Below are positions 54,501 to 63,868 of a DNA stretch of 64,000 nt, one piece after another (position 1 is the stretch's first letter; the number at the start of each line of letters is the position of its first letter). Position numbers and translations under genes: made by a program. The notes under the pieces were generated by a model. The model searched no databases, was not told where the DNA came from, and was given only the letters and a program-made list of their open reading frames with translations. Origin of the DNA: an uncultured Roseburia sp. (GTDB lineage Bacteria; Bacillota; Clostridia; Lachnospirales; Lachnospiraceae); the NCBI GenBank assembly GCA_947062675.1, contig CAMSQM010000001.1, forward strand, positions 1-64,000, given 5' to 3'.

Positions 54501-55526
54501 GAAGATATTGTGACACAATACGATGTGGATGTGACATTGCCGGATGGGGCAGAAACATATCGCAAATATACGAGAAATGGTGAGAATGTGACGGATGAGG
54601 TGCAGGCGGGAGTTTTGCCGCAGGCAGGTGAAGCTGGGATAAGCGGGAATGCGGCACCGCAGGAACAGAAGGAAATCCGGGATATGGCTGGTACAGTTAC
54701 GCCGGGAGAGAAGGACGAAGAGCGAAACATTTCAGCAGAAGAAAAGAGAGAGCCGGAAAAGCCCGGAGAAGACCTGCCTGAAAAGGCGCATAGGGAGGAG
54801 AGGGCATATCCGTCCGTGTTTCTGGGATGGGCGCTTTCGGATGGAAGAGGAGCGCTCACACCGCAGTGGACAGCGGGAGAAACAGTGAAAAATCTGACGG
54901 AGGAGGAGAATGGGATTGTGACGCTGTATGCAGTCTGGGATGACTGCCCGTGGATTGTGGCGGAAGATCTCTATTATACATTGGAGCAGGCAAAAAGCGG
55001 ATATATAACGGAGGCGGAGCTGCTGAGACATGCCACCGCATCAGATCGTGAAGACGGAAGTCCGATTCTTCCGGGAATTCACGGAAATGGAACGTCGTTT
55101 TCCATTCCTGATTATCAGGAGAGTGATTTCACACAGTTTGAACACGACGGGAGCTGTACAGAAAATCTGACAGTTGTGGACAGTGCAGGGAGTACTTATA
55201 AAAAGCAGATCACTGTTTATGTTGTGGATACGACAGCGGCAGCGGTAAAGCAGGAAGGAACCACGCGGTTTATCAGTGAAAAATACCTGAATGCTGCATA
55301 TGAGAGAGGAGGTCTGAGGGAAGAATCTGTCTGGAAAAGGAGACCGGAATACGCGGCGGTACTGAAAAGTGCATTTGAGAACTTTAAAAATGGCACTCCG
55401 GAACAAAGTTATCGTATCACTCATGAAACAGTGCTGGAAATGAAGGAATTTATCAGAAACTATGGAGCTGGAAAAACAAAAGATAGTTACGGGCTTCTGA
55501 GGTTTTATCAGAAATTTTTGCAGTGA
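51507..55526 (+). CDS. Large secreted protein with InlB/Flg_new-type repeats
   Basis: 1339 residues. A basic start, then a hydrophobic signal segment (about 19-40). Repeats with YDANGG-like starts and LYAQW/YAVW ends lie near 242-329, 343-418, 427-501, 509-668, 678-745, 753-825, 833-904 and 983-1140. A Gly/Glu/Pro-rich insert sits near 1020-1105. After the last repeat comes an Ig-like segment (HATASDREDGS ... VVDSAGSTY) and a helical end. No LPxTG or other sorting signal is present. Such repeats are typical of surface adhesins; attachment to the Tad-like structure is inferred. GGAGAGG seven bases before ATG 51507 supports this start. Confidence 0.82.
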   Translation: MRSGDKWKGMRENRRRGKMIRTVALLLFLGVLLSGGKELRASQDAVMAGRVGYFTVKIDGDRQTRMKIKVDYASTDESRPQKVKLSVVAGETVNNHKLTIRKVSETRQGSTQDVSKAYRDENGRYVTGTNSSGGLIYKTANYVVFTVQFSYEREAYTYASGRREVCNVDNRFNSTVYDEKDGWMNKGSETLSRKVYHAPRSETFSMQVNLSQTGIYSTNAPHFDNTVEGVYVVDLDHPGLMVSYDANGATGGAVTGSKKIVYNNSADLHNFSTFGLVKTGFRRKDGAEWNTKEDGTGKAFDQDKGYEATAYRDFADGTEFTSKSVTMYAQWITGTPVPEYGTITYHGNGGVCTVDQQTEEIRSPSDYVQLKNINGGEVFHTDSGLMWDGFWYPSPVRSADDRYRFGEYYHLTESVTLYAGWIPKEYDVIYEPNGGEGRRAVQRCDRGGNYRFYDPYEDCGFTAPAGKRFIGWGISRAKPYYSAGGMFSDNLVGTDRTSMILYAIWGNDYQVVYLQDTGELWDPGNPTGSLDTGTDGITFPDGFISRINQTKVYVAGKERTLKFLGASQHEYGNIYTIFSGNGLSRKGYFFAGWAGTPRELESKLQQQGILNYDGNYVKVPSMKELKRVLSSCVYLEGGKQFQDLPMIYGHSVYSYEDGQKMHQVVPLFAQWIPVPGEYTVTFRPNGAYGTDYVMKCSYWQAYGFPGIPQEWRTQGIFSGWKRSGEGNGRIFEPGEVFQDMGTAVFDAQWTDQYTIRFDANGGNGNMEDMQLSINGRGELAENRFLLRGCEFEGWNTRADGSGKSFRNKQLVRYSDFETEGDTVVLYAQWKGPYTVTYCLNNGSKIEREFQYEYGMSCSIREPEEVFPGCTMGRQRFLEWNTTADGTGKAWKPADVYGKMQPLTLYAVWIQTHTITLHAGKGIESVTGTGEYETGTTVTVSANVKPGYHWNHWTGTYSSGMMVFQFRMPSQDVDMTAEGEANQYTIRFDPDGGMELSHIEDIVTQYDVDVTLPDGAETYRKYTRNGENVTDEVQAGVLPQAGEAGISGNAAPQEQKEIRDMAGTVTPGEKDEERNISAEEKREPEKPGEDLPEKAHREERAYPSVFLGWALSDGRGALTPQWTAGETVKNLTEEENGIVTLYAVWDDCPWIVAEDLYYTLEQAKSGYITEAELLRHATASDREDGSPILPGIHGNGTSFSIPDYQESDFTQFEHDGSCTENLTVVDSAGSTYKKQITVYVVDTTAAAVKQEGTTRFISEKYLNAAYERGGLREESVWKRRPEYAAVLKSAFENFKNGTPEQSYRITHETVLEMKEFIRNYGAGKTKDSYGLLRFYQKFLQ

Positions 55527-55555
55527 ATTTTATCATATCTGCCCCGCGCAGAGGT

Positions 55556-55591
55556 GAAAAAACAAAACCGGGCAGCGTCATGCTGTCCGGT
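55556..55591 (-). terminator. Terminator of the minus-strand CNNM/CorC gene
   Basis: ACCGGACAGC (55591-55582, minus strand) pairs over 10 bp with GCTGCCCGGT, followed by TTTGTTTTTT. The same hairpin on the plus strand is followed by A, so it serves the minus strand. Confidence 0.8.
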
Positions 55592-55620
55592 TACAAAAAA
55601 ACAGATTCAGATTTTTATAT

Positions 55621-56901
55621 TTAAGTGGGATTATCGTCCGTAAATCTGGATTCCGGCTTTTTGATATAGATTTTTTCTATACGGTTTTTGTCCATTTGTT
55701 CGACCCGGAGAAGAATATCGTCGTCTGTAATTATAATCTCATTCTTTTCCGGAAGGTGATCCAGCAGACCGATGAGATATCCGCCAATGGTGTCATAATC
55801 CTCGGAGGTAAAGTTTAAGTCCAGAGCGTCACTGAGATTTTCGAGATTCGTGGAACCAAGGACGATATATTCCCTTTCATTGAGCTGGACAACCGGATCT
55901 TCTTCATCTGAATCATACTCGTCACGGATTTCACCGACGATTTCTTCAAGGAGGTCTTCGAGTGTGATCAGACCCGCAGTTGCGCCATATTCGTCGAGAA
56001 CGATGGCAAGCGAGATGGAAGATTTACGCATCTCAATGAAAAGCTCCGCCGTGTTTTTGTGTTCATAAGTAAAGTAAGGTTCACGCATAATATCACGGAC
56101 AGAAAACTGCTCTCTGTTCTCGTAAAGCAGAAGATCTTTCATATTCAGAATGCCGACAACATTATCGGTAGTATCCTCAAAAACCGGGAGTCTGGTAAAT
56201 TTATCCTGATGAAAAATAGCGATCAGCTCGTCATAAGAACTATTGATATCTGCGAAAGTCATATCAATCCGCGGCACCATGACTTCTTTTGCCTGTGCGT
56301 CGCCAAAATCAAAGAGATTATTGATCATGGTGTGCTCTTCTGATTCGATGACACCTGATTCTTTACTGACATCCACGATTGTCCGGAGTTCTTCCTCTGT
56401 CATCAACTGCTCTGCAGCGTTTGGATCGACACGGAGCAGAAACAGAAATCCCATGGAGAGCTTGTTGATAATATAAATAAACGGAGTCAGTATTTTAATC
56501 AGAAATTCTATGCTCCCGGAATAAAGCAGCGAGATTTTCTCGGCATGGATTGTCGCAAGTGTTTTTGGAGATATTTCACCGAAAATCAGGATTAAAATTG
56601 TCAGAATTCCGGTTGCAATGCCGGCACCCACACTTCCAAGAAGCCGGAGAGCCAGGGAAGTGGCGATGGAGGATGCAGAGAGATTGACAATATTGTTGCC
56701 GATCAGAATGGCGGAAAGCATTCTTCCGGAATCATCGGTAATGCGGAGCACCCGCTGGGCGCGCCTGTCGCCTTCTTCTGCTAATGCCCGCATGCGGATA
56801 CGGTTTACAGTTGTAAGGGCCGTTTCCGCAGACGAAAAAAATGCAGAAAGAAGCAAAAGAATGATCAAAAAAATAATCTGGTATATGGCGTCTGAGTCCA
56901 A
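55621..56901 (-). CDS. CNNM/CorC-type membrane protein with CBS domains
   Basis: 426 residues. The DUF21/CNNM membrane domain (1-185) has FSSAETALTTVNRIR and ILIGNNIVNL. Two CBS domains follow (about 200-320) and a CorC_HlyC domain ends it (about 340-415). Relatives export or regulate Mg2+; 'hemolysin' is an old label. TTG start at 56899-56901 with GAGGTG eight bases ahead. Its promoter overlaps the 3' end of guaB. Confidence 0.9.
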   Translation of the reverse strand: MDSDAIYQIIFLIILLLLSAFFSSAETALTTVNRIRMRALAEEGDRRAQRVLRITDDSGRMLSAILIGNNIVNLSASSIATSLALRLLGSVGAGIATGILTILILIFGEISPKTLATIHAEKISLLYSGSIEFLIKILTPFIYIINKLSMGFLFLLRVDPNAAEQLMTEEELRTIVDVSKESGVIESEEHTMINNLFDFGDAQAKEVMVPRIDMTFADINSSYDELIAIFHQDKFTRLPVFEDTTDNVVGILNMKDLLLYENREQFSVRDIMREPYFTYEHKNTAELFIEMRKSSISLAIVLDEYGATAGLITLEDLLEEIVGEIRDEYDSDEEDPVVQLNEREYIVLGSTNLENLSDALDLNFTSEDYDTIGGYLIGLLDHLPEKNEIIITDDDILLRVEQMDKNRIEKIYIKKPESRFTDDNPT

Positions 56902-57026
56902 AAAAATTCACCTCAACTATATTGTCACAACAGAAATCCGGTAGAACCGGTCTGCTGTGCGGGACTTAGAGTCTGACTGATTTCCGGCACTGTAAAGTGC
57001 CGGAGGGTTGTCTTTGTATCTGTTAT

Positions 57027-58600
<1,574 letters not shown>

Positions 58601-58652
58601 TCTTAAAAAATAGATATTCACAAATGTTTTCCCGTGTGTTATGATGGTACAA

Positions 58653-58691
58653 GGCGACGGGGCTTTGGGCAAGAAGTTTCGTCGTCTTTTT
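58653..58691 (+). terminator. Terminator upstream of the hisA-like gene
   Basis: GGCGACG (58653-58659) pairs with CGTCGTC (58680-58686), followed by TTTTT. No plus-strand gene precedes it, so it either insulates the gene or attenuates transcripts started at 58571. Confidence 0.55.
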
Positions 58692-58699
58692 GGTATAAT
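58691..58699 (+). promoter_or_regulatory. Extended -10 promoter of the hisA-like gene
   Basis: TG-G-TATAAT, with TATAAT at 58694-58699, directly after the terminator. It would give a leader of about 22 bases. A second candidate (TTGTGA 58547, 18 bp, TATAAT 58571-58576) overlaps the guaB promoter. Confidence 0.5.
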
Positions 58700-58727
58700 G
58701 ACAGGCCTTTATATTAAGGAGGTATTT

Positions 58728-59549
58728 ATGGAGTTCCGGCCATGTATTGATATTCATAATGGAAGGGTGAAACAGATTGTGGGAGCGAGTCTTTCCGATG
58801 AGGGAGACCGGGCCGTGGAAAATTATGTGTGTGTTCAGGACGCAGCCTTTTTTGCAGAAATATACCGGAGAGACCGGCTCCGTGGCGGGCATGTAATTCT
58901 TCTGAATGCGAAAGACAGTGAATTTTATGAGACGACAAGGCGGCAGGCATTTGCGGCACTTGGCGCATATCCGGGCGGGCTTCAGGCCGGAGGTGGTATT
59001 ACAGCAGAGAATGCGGAGGAATTCCTGGAAGCCGGAGCGAGTCATGTGATTGTGACGTCTTATGTGTTCCGCAATGGGGAAATTGATTTCCGGAATCTTG
59101 AAAGGATCAGGCAGACGGTGGGGAAAGAGCATCTTGTACTGGATTTAAGCTGCAGAAAGAGAGACGGTAAGTACTATATCGTGACGGACCGCTGGCAGAA
59201 GTTTACAGAAGTGGTGGCGGACGCCGCACTGCTGGAAGAGCTGGCGGGGCAGTGTGATGAATTTCTGATACATGCGGTTGATGTGGAGGGAAAAGCAGAC
59301 GGTATTGAGGAGGAGCTGGCTGCGCAGCTCGGTGAATGGGGGAAAACTCCGGTCACGTATGCCGGGGGAGTGGGGAGTTTTGCCGATCTGGAAAAACTGC
59401 GCTGTCTGGGGAAAAACAGGCTGAACGTGACAATCGGGAGTGCTCTTGATCTGTTTGGCGGTCCTTTGGCTTACCGGAAGGTTCTGGAGTATCTGGGATA
59501 TCCGGGATATCCGGGGGATCCCGGAGAGCCTGGGGATTTTTATTCGTGA
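58728..59549 (+). CDS. hisA: HisA isomerase of the eukaryotic type
   Basis: 273 residues. The TIM barrel begins FRPCIDIHNGRVKQIVGASL, which matches the eukaryotic HIS6-like class of ProFAR isomerases, not the usual bacterial HisA. LQAGGGIT, VLDLSCRKRDG and VTYAGGVGS are visible phosphate and catalytic loops. It converts ProFAR to PRFAR in histidine synthesis. The last 18 residues are Gly-x-Pro-rich (GYPGYPGDPGEPGD), an odd collagen-like tail. AAGGAGG at 58716-58722 fixes ATG 58728. No other his gene is nearby. Confidence 0.87.
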   Translation: MEFRPCIDIHNGRVKQIVGASLSDEGDRAVENYVCVQDAAFFAEIYRRDRLRGGHVILLNAKDSEFYETTRRQAFAALGAYPGGLQAGGGITAENAEEFLEAGASHVIVTSYVFRNGEIDFRNLERIRQTVGKEHLVLDLSCRKRDGKYYIVTDRWQKFTEVVADAALLEELAGQCDEFLIHAVDVEGKADGIEEELAAQLGEWGKTPVTYAGGVGSFADLEKLRCLGKNRLNVTIGSALDLFGGPLAYRKVLEYLGYPGYPGDPGEPGDFYS

Positions 59550-59571
59550 AGCTTTTGTCAGAATATATCTG

Positions 59572-59589
59572 CCGGAATTTTGATTCCGG
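59572..59589 (+). terminator. Hairpin after the hisA-like gene
   Basis: CCGGAAT pairs with ATTCCGG across a 4-base loop. No T run follows, so termination is uncertain. Confidence 0.4.
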
Positions 59590-59604
59590 GTAAACAAAAA
59601 GTAC

Positions 59605-59633
59605 TTGCGGCGGGGCAGACGGAGTGGTAATAT
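59605..59633 (+). promoter_or_regulatory. Promoter of dapL
   Basis: TTGCGG (59605-59610), 17-bp spacer, TAATAT (59628-59633). Confidence 0.55.
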
Positions 59634-59679
59634 AAACGATATTATTGTCTGGTCTTATGACAGGAAGCGAGGATATTAT

Positions 59680-60900
59680 ATGTTTGGAGTAAACGAAAAT
59701 TACCAGAAACTGCCGGGCAGCTATCTGTTCAGCAGGATTGCCGGAAAAGTGAATGCGTTTCTGCAGGCGAATCCGGATCAGAAAGTGATACGCCTCGGGA
59801 TCGGAGACGTCACACAGCCGCTGGCACCGGCGATTATTGACGCGCTGCACAGGGCGGTCGATGAGATGGCCCGTGCTGAGACATTCCGCGGGTATGCGCC
59901 GGATCTGGGGTACGAGTTTCTCCGCAGTGCGATTGTGGAAAACGATTACCGTGCCAGAGGGTGTGATATTTCGGTAGATGAAATCTTTATATCGGATGGG
60001 GCAAAGAGCGATTCCGCGAATATTCAGGAGCTTTTTGCGGATTGCAGCCGGATAGCTGTCTGCGATCCGGTATATCCGGTGTATGTGGATTCAAATGTGA
60101 TGGCCGGCAGAACCGGAACGTATGATGCGGCATCGGAGGTCTGGAGTGATGTGATTTACATGCCGTGTACAATGGAAAATGGCTTTGTGCCGGAATTTCC
60201 CAGGGAGACACCGGACATTATCTACCTGTGCCTTCCGAATAATCCGACAGGAACCACGATCACAAAAGAACAGCTTCAGGGATGGGTGGATTATGCCATA
60301 AAGTCAGGGGCAGTGATTATTTATGATGCGGCTTATGAAGCATACATCTCAGAGGAAAACGTGGCACACTCCATATACGAGTGTGAGGGTGCGAAAACCT
60401 GTGCGATTGAGCTCAGGAGTTTTTCTAAAAATGCAGGATTCACCGGAGTCCGCCTGGGCTGCACCGTTGTTCCAAAAGAGCTCAGATGCGGCGATGTCTC
60501 CCTGAATGCGATGTGGGCGAGGCGCCATGGTACAAAATTTAACGGAGCTCCGTATATTGTGCAGCGTGCGGGGGAGGCTGTATACTCTGAGGAAGGAAAA
60601 GCACAGTTAAAAGAACAGGTAGCTTATTATATGAGAAATGCGGCTGTGATCAGGGATGGTCTGAAGGAAGCGGGTTATACGGTTTTCGGCGGCGTAAATG
60701 CACCGTATATCTGGATGAAAACACCGGAAAAAATGTCTTCCTGGGATTTTTTTGATTATCTGCTGGAGAAAGCAAATGTTGTAGGCACACCCGGTTCCGG
60801 GTTTGGCCCGTGCGGTGAGGGATATTTCCGGCTGACAGCTTTCGGGAGCTATGAAAATACGCAGGAGGCGCTGGAGCGGATCCGGAAATCGGGCTGTTAA
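59680..60900 (+). CDS. dapL: LL-diaminopimelate aminotransferase
   Basis: 406 residues. It makes LL-diaminopimelate directly from tetrahydrodipicolinate, for lysine and peptidoglycan. The start [13 protein letters not shown] is typical of Dap[25 protein letters not shown] and LPNNPTGTT are conserved, and the PLP Lys is in [14 protein letters not shown]. The frame opens earlier at 59605; GAGGAT before 59680 and family length select this ATG. Confidence 0.94.
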   Translation: MFGVNENYQKLPGSYLFSRIAGKVNAFLQANPDQKVIRLGIGDVTQPLAPAIIDALHRAVDEMARAETFRGYAPDLGYEFLRSAIVENDYRARGCDISVDEIFISDGAKSDSANIQELFADCSRIAVCDPVYPVYVDSNVMAGRTGTYDAASEVWSDVIYMPCTMENGFVPEFPRETPDIIYLCLPNNPTGTTITKEQLQGWVDYAIKSGAVIIYDAAYEAYISEENVAHSIYECEGAKTCAIELRSFSKNAGFTGVRLGCTVVPKELRCGDVSLNAMWARRHGTKFNGAPYIVQRAGEAVYSEEGKAQLKEQVAYYMRNAAVIRDGLKEAGYTVFGGVNAPYIWMKTPEKMSSWDFFDYLLEKANVVGTPGSGFGPCGEGYFRLTAFGSYENTQEALERIRKSGC

Positions 60901-60935
60901 TATAAGGTTGAATGAATTCTCTGATGAGTAATTTA

Positions 60936-61031
60936 GTTCAGCAAACTGAACAGGTTCAGATGGGATCGCAGGGCAGAATCTGAAATTCTGCCCGCGTCCT
61001 CAGCGCAAAGCGCTTCGGCATGGAGGTAAAA
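60936..61031 (+). promoter_or_regulatory. Structured leader before the metal-permease gene
   Basis: Two hairpins: GTTCAG-caaa-CTGAAC (60936-60951) and GGGCAGAAT-ctgaa-ATTCTGCCC (60971-60993). GCGC-aaa-GCGC follows near 61002. I do not recognise a riboswitch. The first hairpins may also end dapL. Confidence 0.35.
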
Positions 61032-61076
61032 ATGGAACGCAGGATGCAGATGGACAGGACGGATATTGAGCGATGA
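61032..61076 (+). CDS. 14-codon leader ORF coupled to the permease gene
   Basis: ATG 61032 follows GGAGGTAAAA, the best ribosome site in this region, and reads MERRMQMDRTDIER. Its TGA overlaps the permease ATG at 61073. The permease has no good site of its own, so translation is probably coupled. It may be only a coupling device. Confidence 0.5.
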   Translation: MERRMQMDRTDIER

Positions 61077-61930
61077 TAATGGATATTTTATCGGATACAG
61101 CCGCGGATAGTTTCCGGCTGCTGCCTTTTTTGTTTTTTACTTACCTTCTGATGGAACTGCTGGAACACAGGACAGGGGAGAAAGTGTTAAGCCGTATCCG
61201 CGCTTCCGGAAAGTTCGGACCGGTTCTGGGAGGGATGCTGGGGATTGTGCCGCAGTGCGGTTTTTCTGCCGCCGCTTCAAGTCTGTATGCGGGAAGAGTC
61301 ATAACGGTGGGAACGCTTCTTGCCGTATATCTTTCCACATCGGATGAGATGCTGCCGGTTCTGATCTCCAGGGCAGTTCCGCTCCGGAGCATCGTGTATA
61401 TACTTGTGATAAAAGCATTGATTGCGGTGATATCGGGTCTGCTTGCCGGAGCGGTATATACCGGTGTGCTGAAACGAAAAGAAAAGGAGATAAACATTCA
61501 TGTGGTCTGTGAGGAAGAGCAGTGCCACTGTGAGGATGGGATCCTGGTTTCGGCAATAAAGCATACACTGAGGATTTTTGCGTATATTTTTCTGCTGTCG
61601 CTGGCAATGAATGTGGCGGTGGAGGTTTTTGGCATGGAAACGATTGCGGGTCTGTTTTCCGGTGTTCCGGTGCCCGGTGAAATGATTGCGGCGCTGATCG
61701 GGCTGATTCCAAACTGTGCATCGTCAGTGATCATCACAGAGCTGTATCTGGGCGGGGCGATCAGTGCGGGAGCCATGATATCCGGCCTTCTGGTTAATGC
61801 CGGGGTTGGTATTCCCGTACTGTTCCGGCTTAACAGGGATCTGAAGCAGAATATGGGAATTGTGGCAGCGCTGTATGGCATTGGCGTATTCTGGGGCGTG
61901 ATACTGGAACTGTCCGGCATAACTTTCTGA
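61073..61930 (+). CDS. Putative manganese/metal efflux-type permease
   Basis: 285 residues with about eight spans in two related halves. Half one carries GIVPQCGFSAA and half two GLIPNCASSVI, the P-x-C motifs of this permease family, placed like an inverted duplication. The loop between holds HVVCEEEQCHCEDG, a likely metal ligand cluster. Annotated relatives are called putative manganese transporters or arsenic-efflux-like; the true ion is unknown. An ATG at 61079 is also possible. Confidence 0.72.
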   Translation: MIMDILSDTAADSFRLLPFLFFTYLLMELLEHRTGEKVLSRIRASGKFGPVLGGMLGIVPQCGFSAAASSLYAGRVITVGTLLAVYLSTSDEMLPVLISRAVPLRSIVYILVIKALIAVISGLLAGAVYTGVLKRKEKEINIHVVCEEEQCHCEDGILVSAIKHTLRIFAYIFLLSLAMNVAVEVFGMETIAGLFSGVPVPGEMIAALIGLIPNCASSVIITELYLGGAISAGAMISGLLVNAGVGIPVLFRLNRDLKQNMGIVAALYGIGVFWGVILELSGITF

Positions 61931-61969
61931 CGACAGAACTGCAGAGAGTCGGATTGTTGCAAAAAAGGC

Positions 61970-61998
61970 TTGCCGAAATGATACATTTTGTGTACAAT
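61970..61998 (+). promoter_or_regulatory. Promoter of yajC
   Basis: TTGCCG (61970-61975), 17-bp spacer, TACAAT (61993-61998). About 36 bases of leader precede the start codon. Confidence 0.6.
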
Positions 61999-62040
61999 AA
62001 GTTCTAAATGCTATTAAGAAATTATACAGGAGGATTTGGG

Positions 62041-62358
62041 ATGGTATCAATTTTGGCGACAGACCCTGCCGCAGCTGCGAGCTGGGGCGGAATGCTTCTC
62101 TGGCTGGTAGTGATGTTCGGGTTTCTCTATTTTTTCATGATTCGTCCGCAGAAGAAGGAGGCACAGAAAAAGAGTGCGATGCTTGCGGAGCTTGTGGTCG
62201 GAGATACAGTGCTGACAACGAGCGGCTTTTACGGGACAATTATTGATATTTCGGAGGACGATGTCATTGTGGAGTTCGGGAGCAATAAAAACTGCCGTAT
62301 CCCGATGCAGAAAGCGGCGATCTCCGCGGTGGAGAAGCCGGATCAAGCGGCAGAATAA
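62041..62358 (+). CDS. yajC: Preprotein translocase accessory subunit YajC
   Basis: 105 residues. One span (about 17-34) ends in FFMIRPQKKEAQKK, the YajC signature, followed by LVVGDTVLTTSGFYGTI. It joins SecDF at the SecYEG channel. GGAGG lies ahead of ATG 62041; the frame opens at 62008. No tgt or secDF adjoins, unlike the common gene order. Confidence 0.93.
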   Translation: MVSILATDPAAAASWGGMLLWLVVMFGFLYFFMIRPQKKEAQKKSAMLAELVVGDTVLTTSGFYGTIIDISEDDVIVEFGSNKNCRIPMQKAAISAVEKPDQAAE

Positions 62359-62378
62359 CCAGAGTTATGCGAAAAGGA

Positions 62379-62413
62379 GCCTGTTATGTGATGGAATACA
62401 TGACAGGCTTTTT
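62379..62413 (+). terminator. Terminator of yajC
   Basis: GCCTGTTATGT (62379-62389) pairs over 11 bp with ACATGACAGGC (62398-62408), one wobble, followed by TTTTT. Confidence 0.85.
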
Positions 62414-62512
62414 GACGGCTGTGTGGCAGGAAATGCGCGTCGGCAGGGGTGTTAAGGACACGGGAAAAGAGTATGTTTTGAAAAAAAGAAAGAAAAGAGC
62501 AGGGCGGAGGAT

Positions 62513-63868
62513 ATGGAACATAACAGAGAAACAAAATTACTATCAGGTTCCATCGCGAAGGGGATTGTGTCGTTTGCAATTCCTCTTTTTCTCGGGAATC
62601 TGTTTCAGCAGATGTATAATACGGTCGATTCACTGATTGTTGGGAATTTTCTGGGCAGCGATGCGCTGGCGGCTGTGAGTTCCTCGGGCAGTCTGATTTT
62701 CCTGCTGGTGGGTTTTTTCAACGGGATTGCGATGGGAGCCGGGGTTCTGATCTCAAAGCATTTCGGGGCGGAGGATGATGAGGGACTGAAAAAAGCGGTA
62801 CATACGGATGTGGCATTTGGACTGGCGGCGGGAGCCGCGCTTACGGTCGTGGGAATGTTTCTGGCACCTCAGATTCTGGTGCTTATGGGAACGCCGGAAA
62901 CAGTTCTGCCCAATTCGATTGTCTATTTCCGGACTTATTTTGCAGGTTCTCTGGCGTTTGTTATGTACAATATCGTGATGGGAATTCTGCAGGCGGTGGG
63001 GGACAGCAGACACCCGCTTTATTACCTGATCTTTTCTTCCCTTGTAAATGTGGTTCTGGACCTGCTGTTTGTCGGGGTGTTTCACTGGGGAGTCGGTGCA
63101 GCGGCGCTTGCGACCGTTATTTCCCAGGCGTCGAGTGCTCTGCTCTGTTTTATCCGCCTGGTACATTCACAGGATGTCTACCGCGTCACAATCCGGGAGA
63201 TTCGTTTTTATCCGTCATTTCTCAGACAGATTATCAGTATCGGACTGCCGTCGGGACTGCAGAACTCTATTATTTCCATCGCCAATATCGTAGTGCAGGC
63301 CAATATCAATGCGTTTGGTGTGATGGCGGTAGCAGGCTGTGGCGTATATTCCAAGATTGAGGGCTTTGCATTTCTGCCTATTACCTGCTTCGCAATGTCG
63401 CTGACGACATTTATTGGTCAGAATCTCGGCGCAAGGCAGTATGAGCGGGCGAAAAAGGGGGCTCAATTCGGCATTCTCTGTTCCGTGCTTCTGGCAGAAA
63501 TGGTGGGTGTCGTCGTATATTTTCTGATTCCGTATTTTGCGTCGGCATTTGATTCCGGCGCCGATGTGGTGGCAATTGCAACGCGGCAGGCACACACGGA
63601 GGCATTGTTTTACTGTTTTCTGGCATTTTCCCACTGCATTGCGGGGATTATGCGCGGGGCCGGAAAATCTTCCGTTCCGATGTTTGTTATGCTGCTTTCA
63701 TGGTGCATTATCCGCATCAGTTATATCACTGTCACAGTGCATTTTATACCGAAAATCCAGGTTATATTCTGGGCCTATCCGCTGACATGGTCCATCAGTT
63801 CGGTTATTTTCCTGATCTATTTTGTGAAAGCAGACTGGCTGCACAGTTTTGAGAAGAAGCAGCGTTAG
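62513..63868 (+). CDS. MATE-family efflux transporter
   Basis: 451 residues, 12 spans expected. IPLFLGNLFQQMYNTVDSLIVGNFLG is the typical MATE N-terminus (written here only in part: NTVDSLIVG, GAGVLISKHFG, GLPSGLQN). It exports drugs or metabolites by Na+ or H+ antiport; substrate unknown. GGCGGAGG is only two bases before the ATG, a tight spacing. The last 28 bases belong to the first copy of a tandem repeat. Confidence 0.9.
   Translation: MEHNRETKLLSGSIAKGIVSFAIPLFLGNLFQQMYNTVDSLIVGNFLGSDALAAVSSSGSLIFLLVGFFNGIAMGAGVLISKHFGAEDDEGLKKAVHTDVAFGLAAGAALTVVGMFLAPQILVLMGTPETVLPNSIVYFRTYFAGSLAFVMYNIVMGILQAVGDSRHPLYYLIFSSLVNVVLDLLFVGVFHWGVGAAALATVISQASSALLCFIRLVHSQDVYRVTIREIRFYPSFLRQIISIGLPSGLQNSIISIANIVVQANINAFGVMAVAGCGVYSKIEGFAFLPITCFAMSLTTFIGQNLGARQYERAKKGAQFGILCSVLLAEMVGVVVYFLIPYFASAFDSGADVVAIATRQAHTEALFYCFLAFSHCIAGIMRGAGKSSVPMFVMLLSWCIIRISYITVTVHFIPKIQVIFWAYPLTWSISSVIFLIYFVKADWLHSFEKKQR

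Noticed and set aside
60921-60928. CTGATGAG, the first core element of a hammerhead ribozyme
   Set aside because: No GAAA core element follows the next hairpin and no closing stem could be found.
61073-61930. yybP-ykoY manganese riboswitch before the metal permease
   Set aside because: The conserved loop sequences of that class are not visible in 60900-61072.
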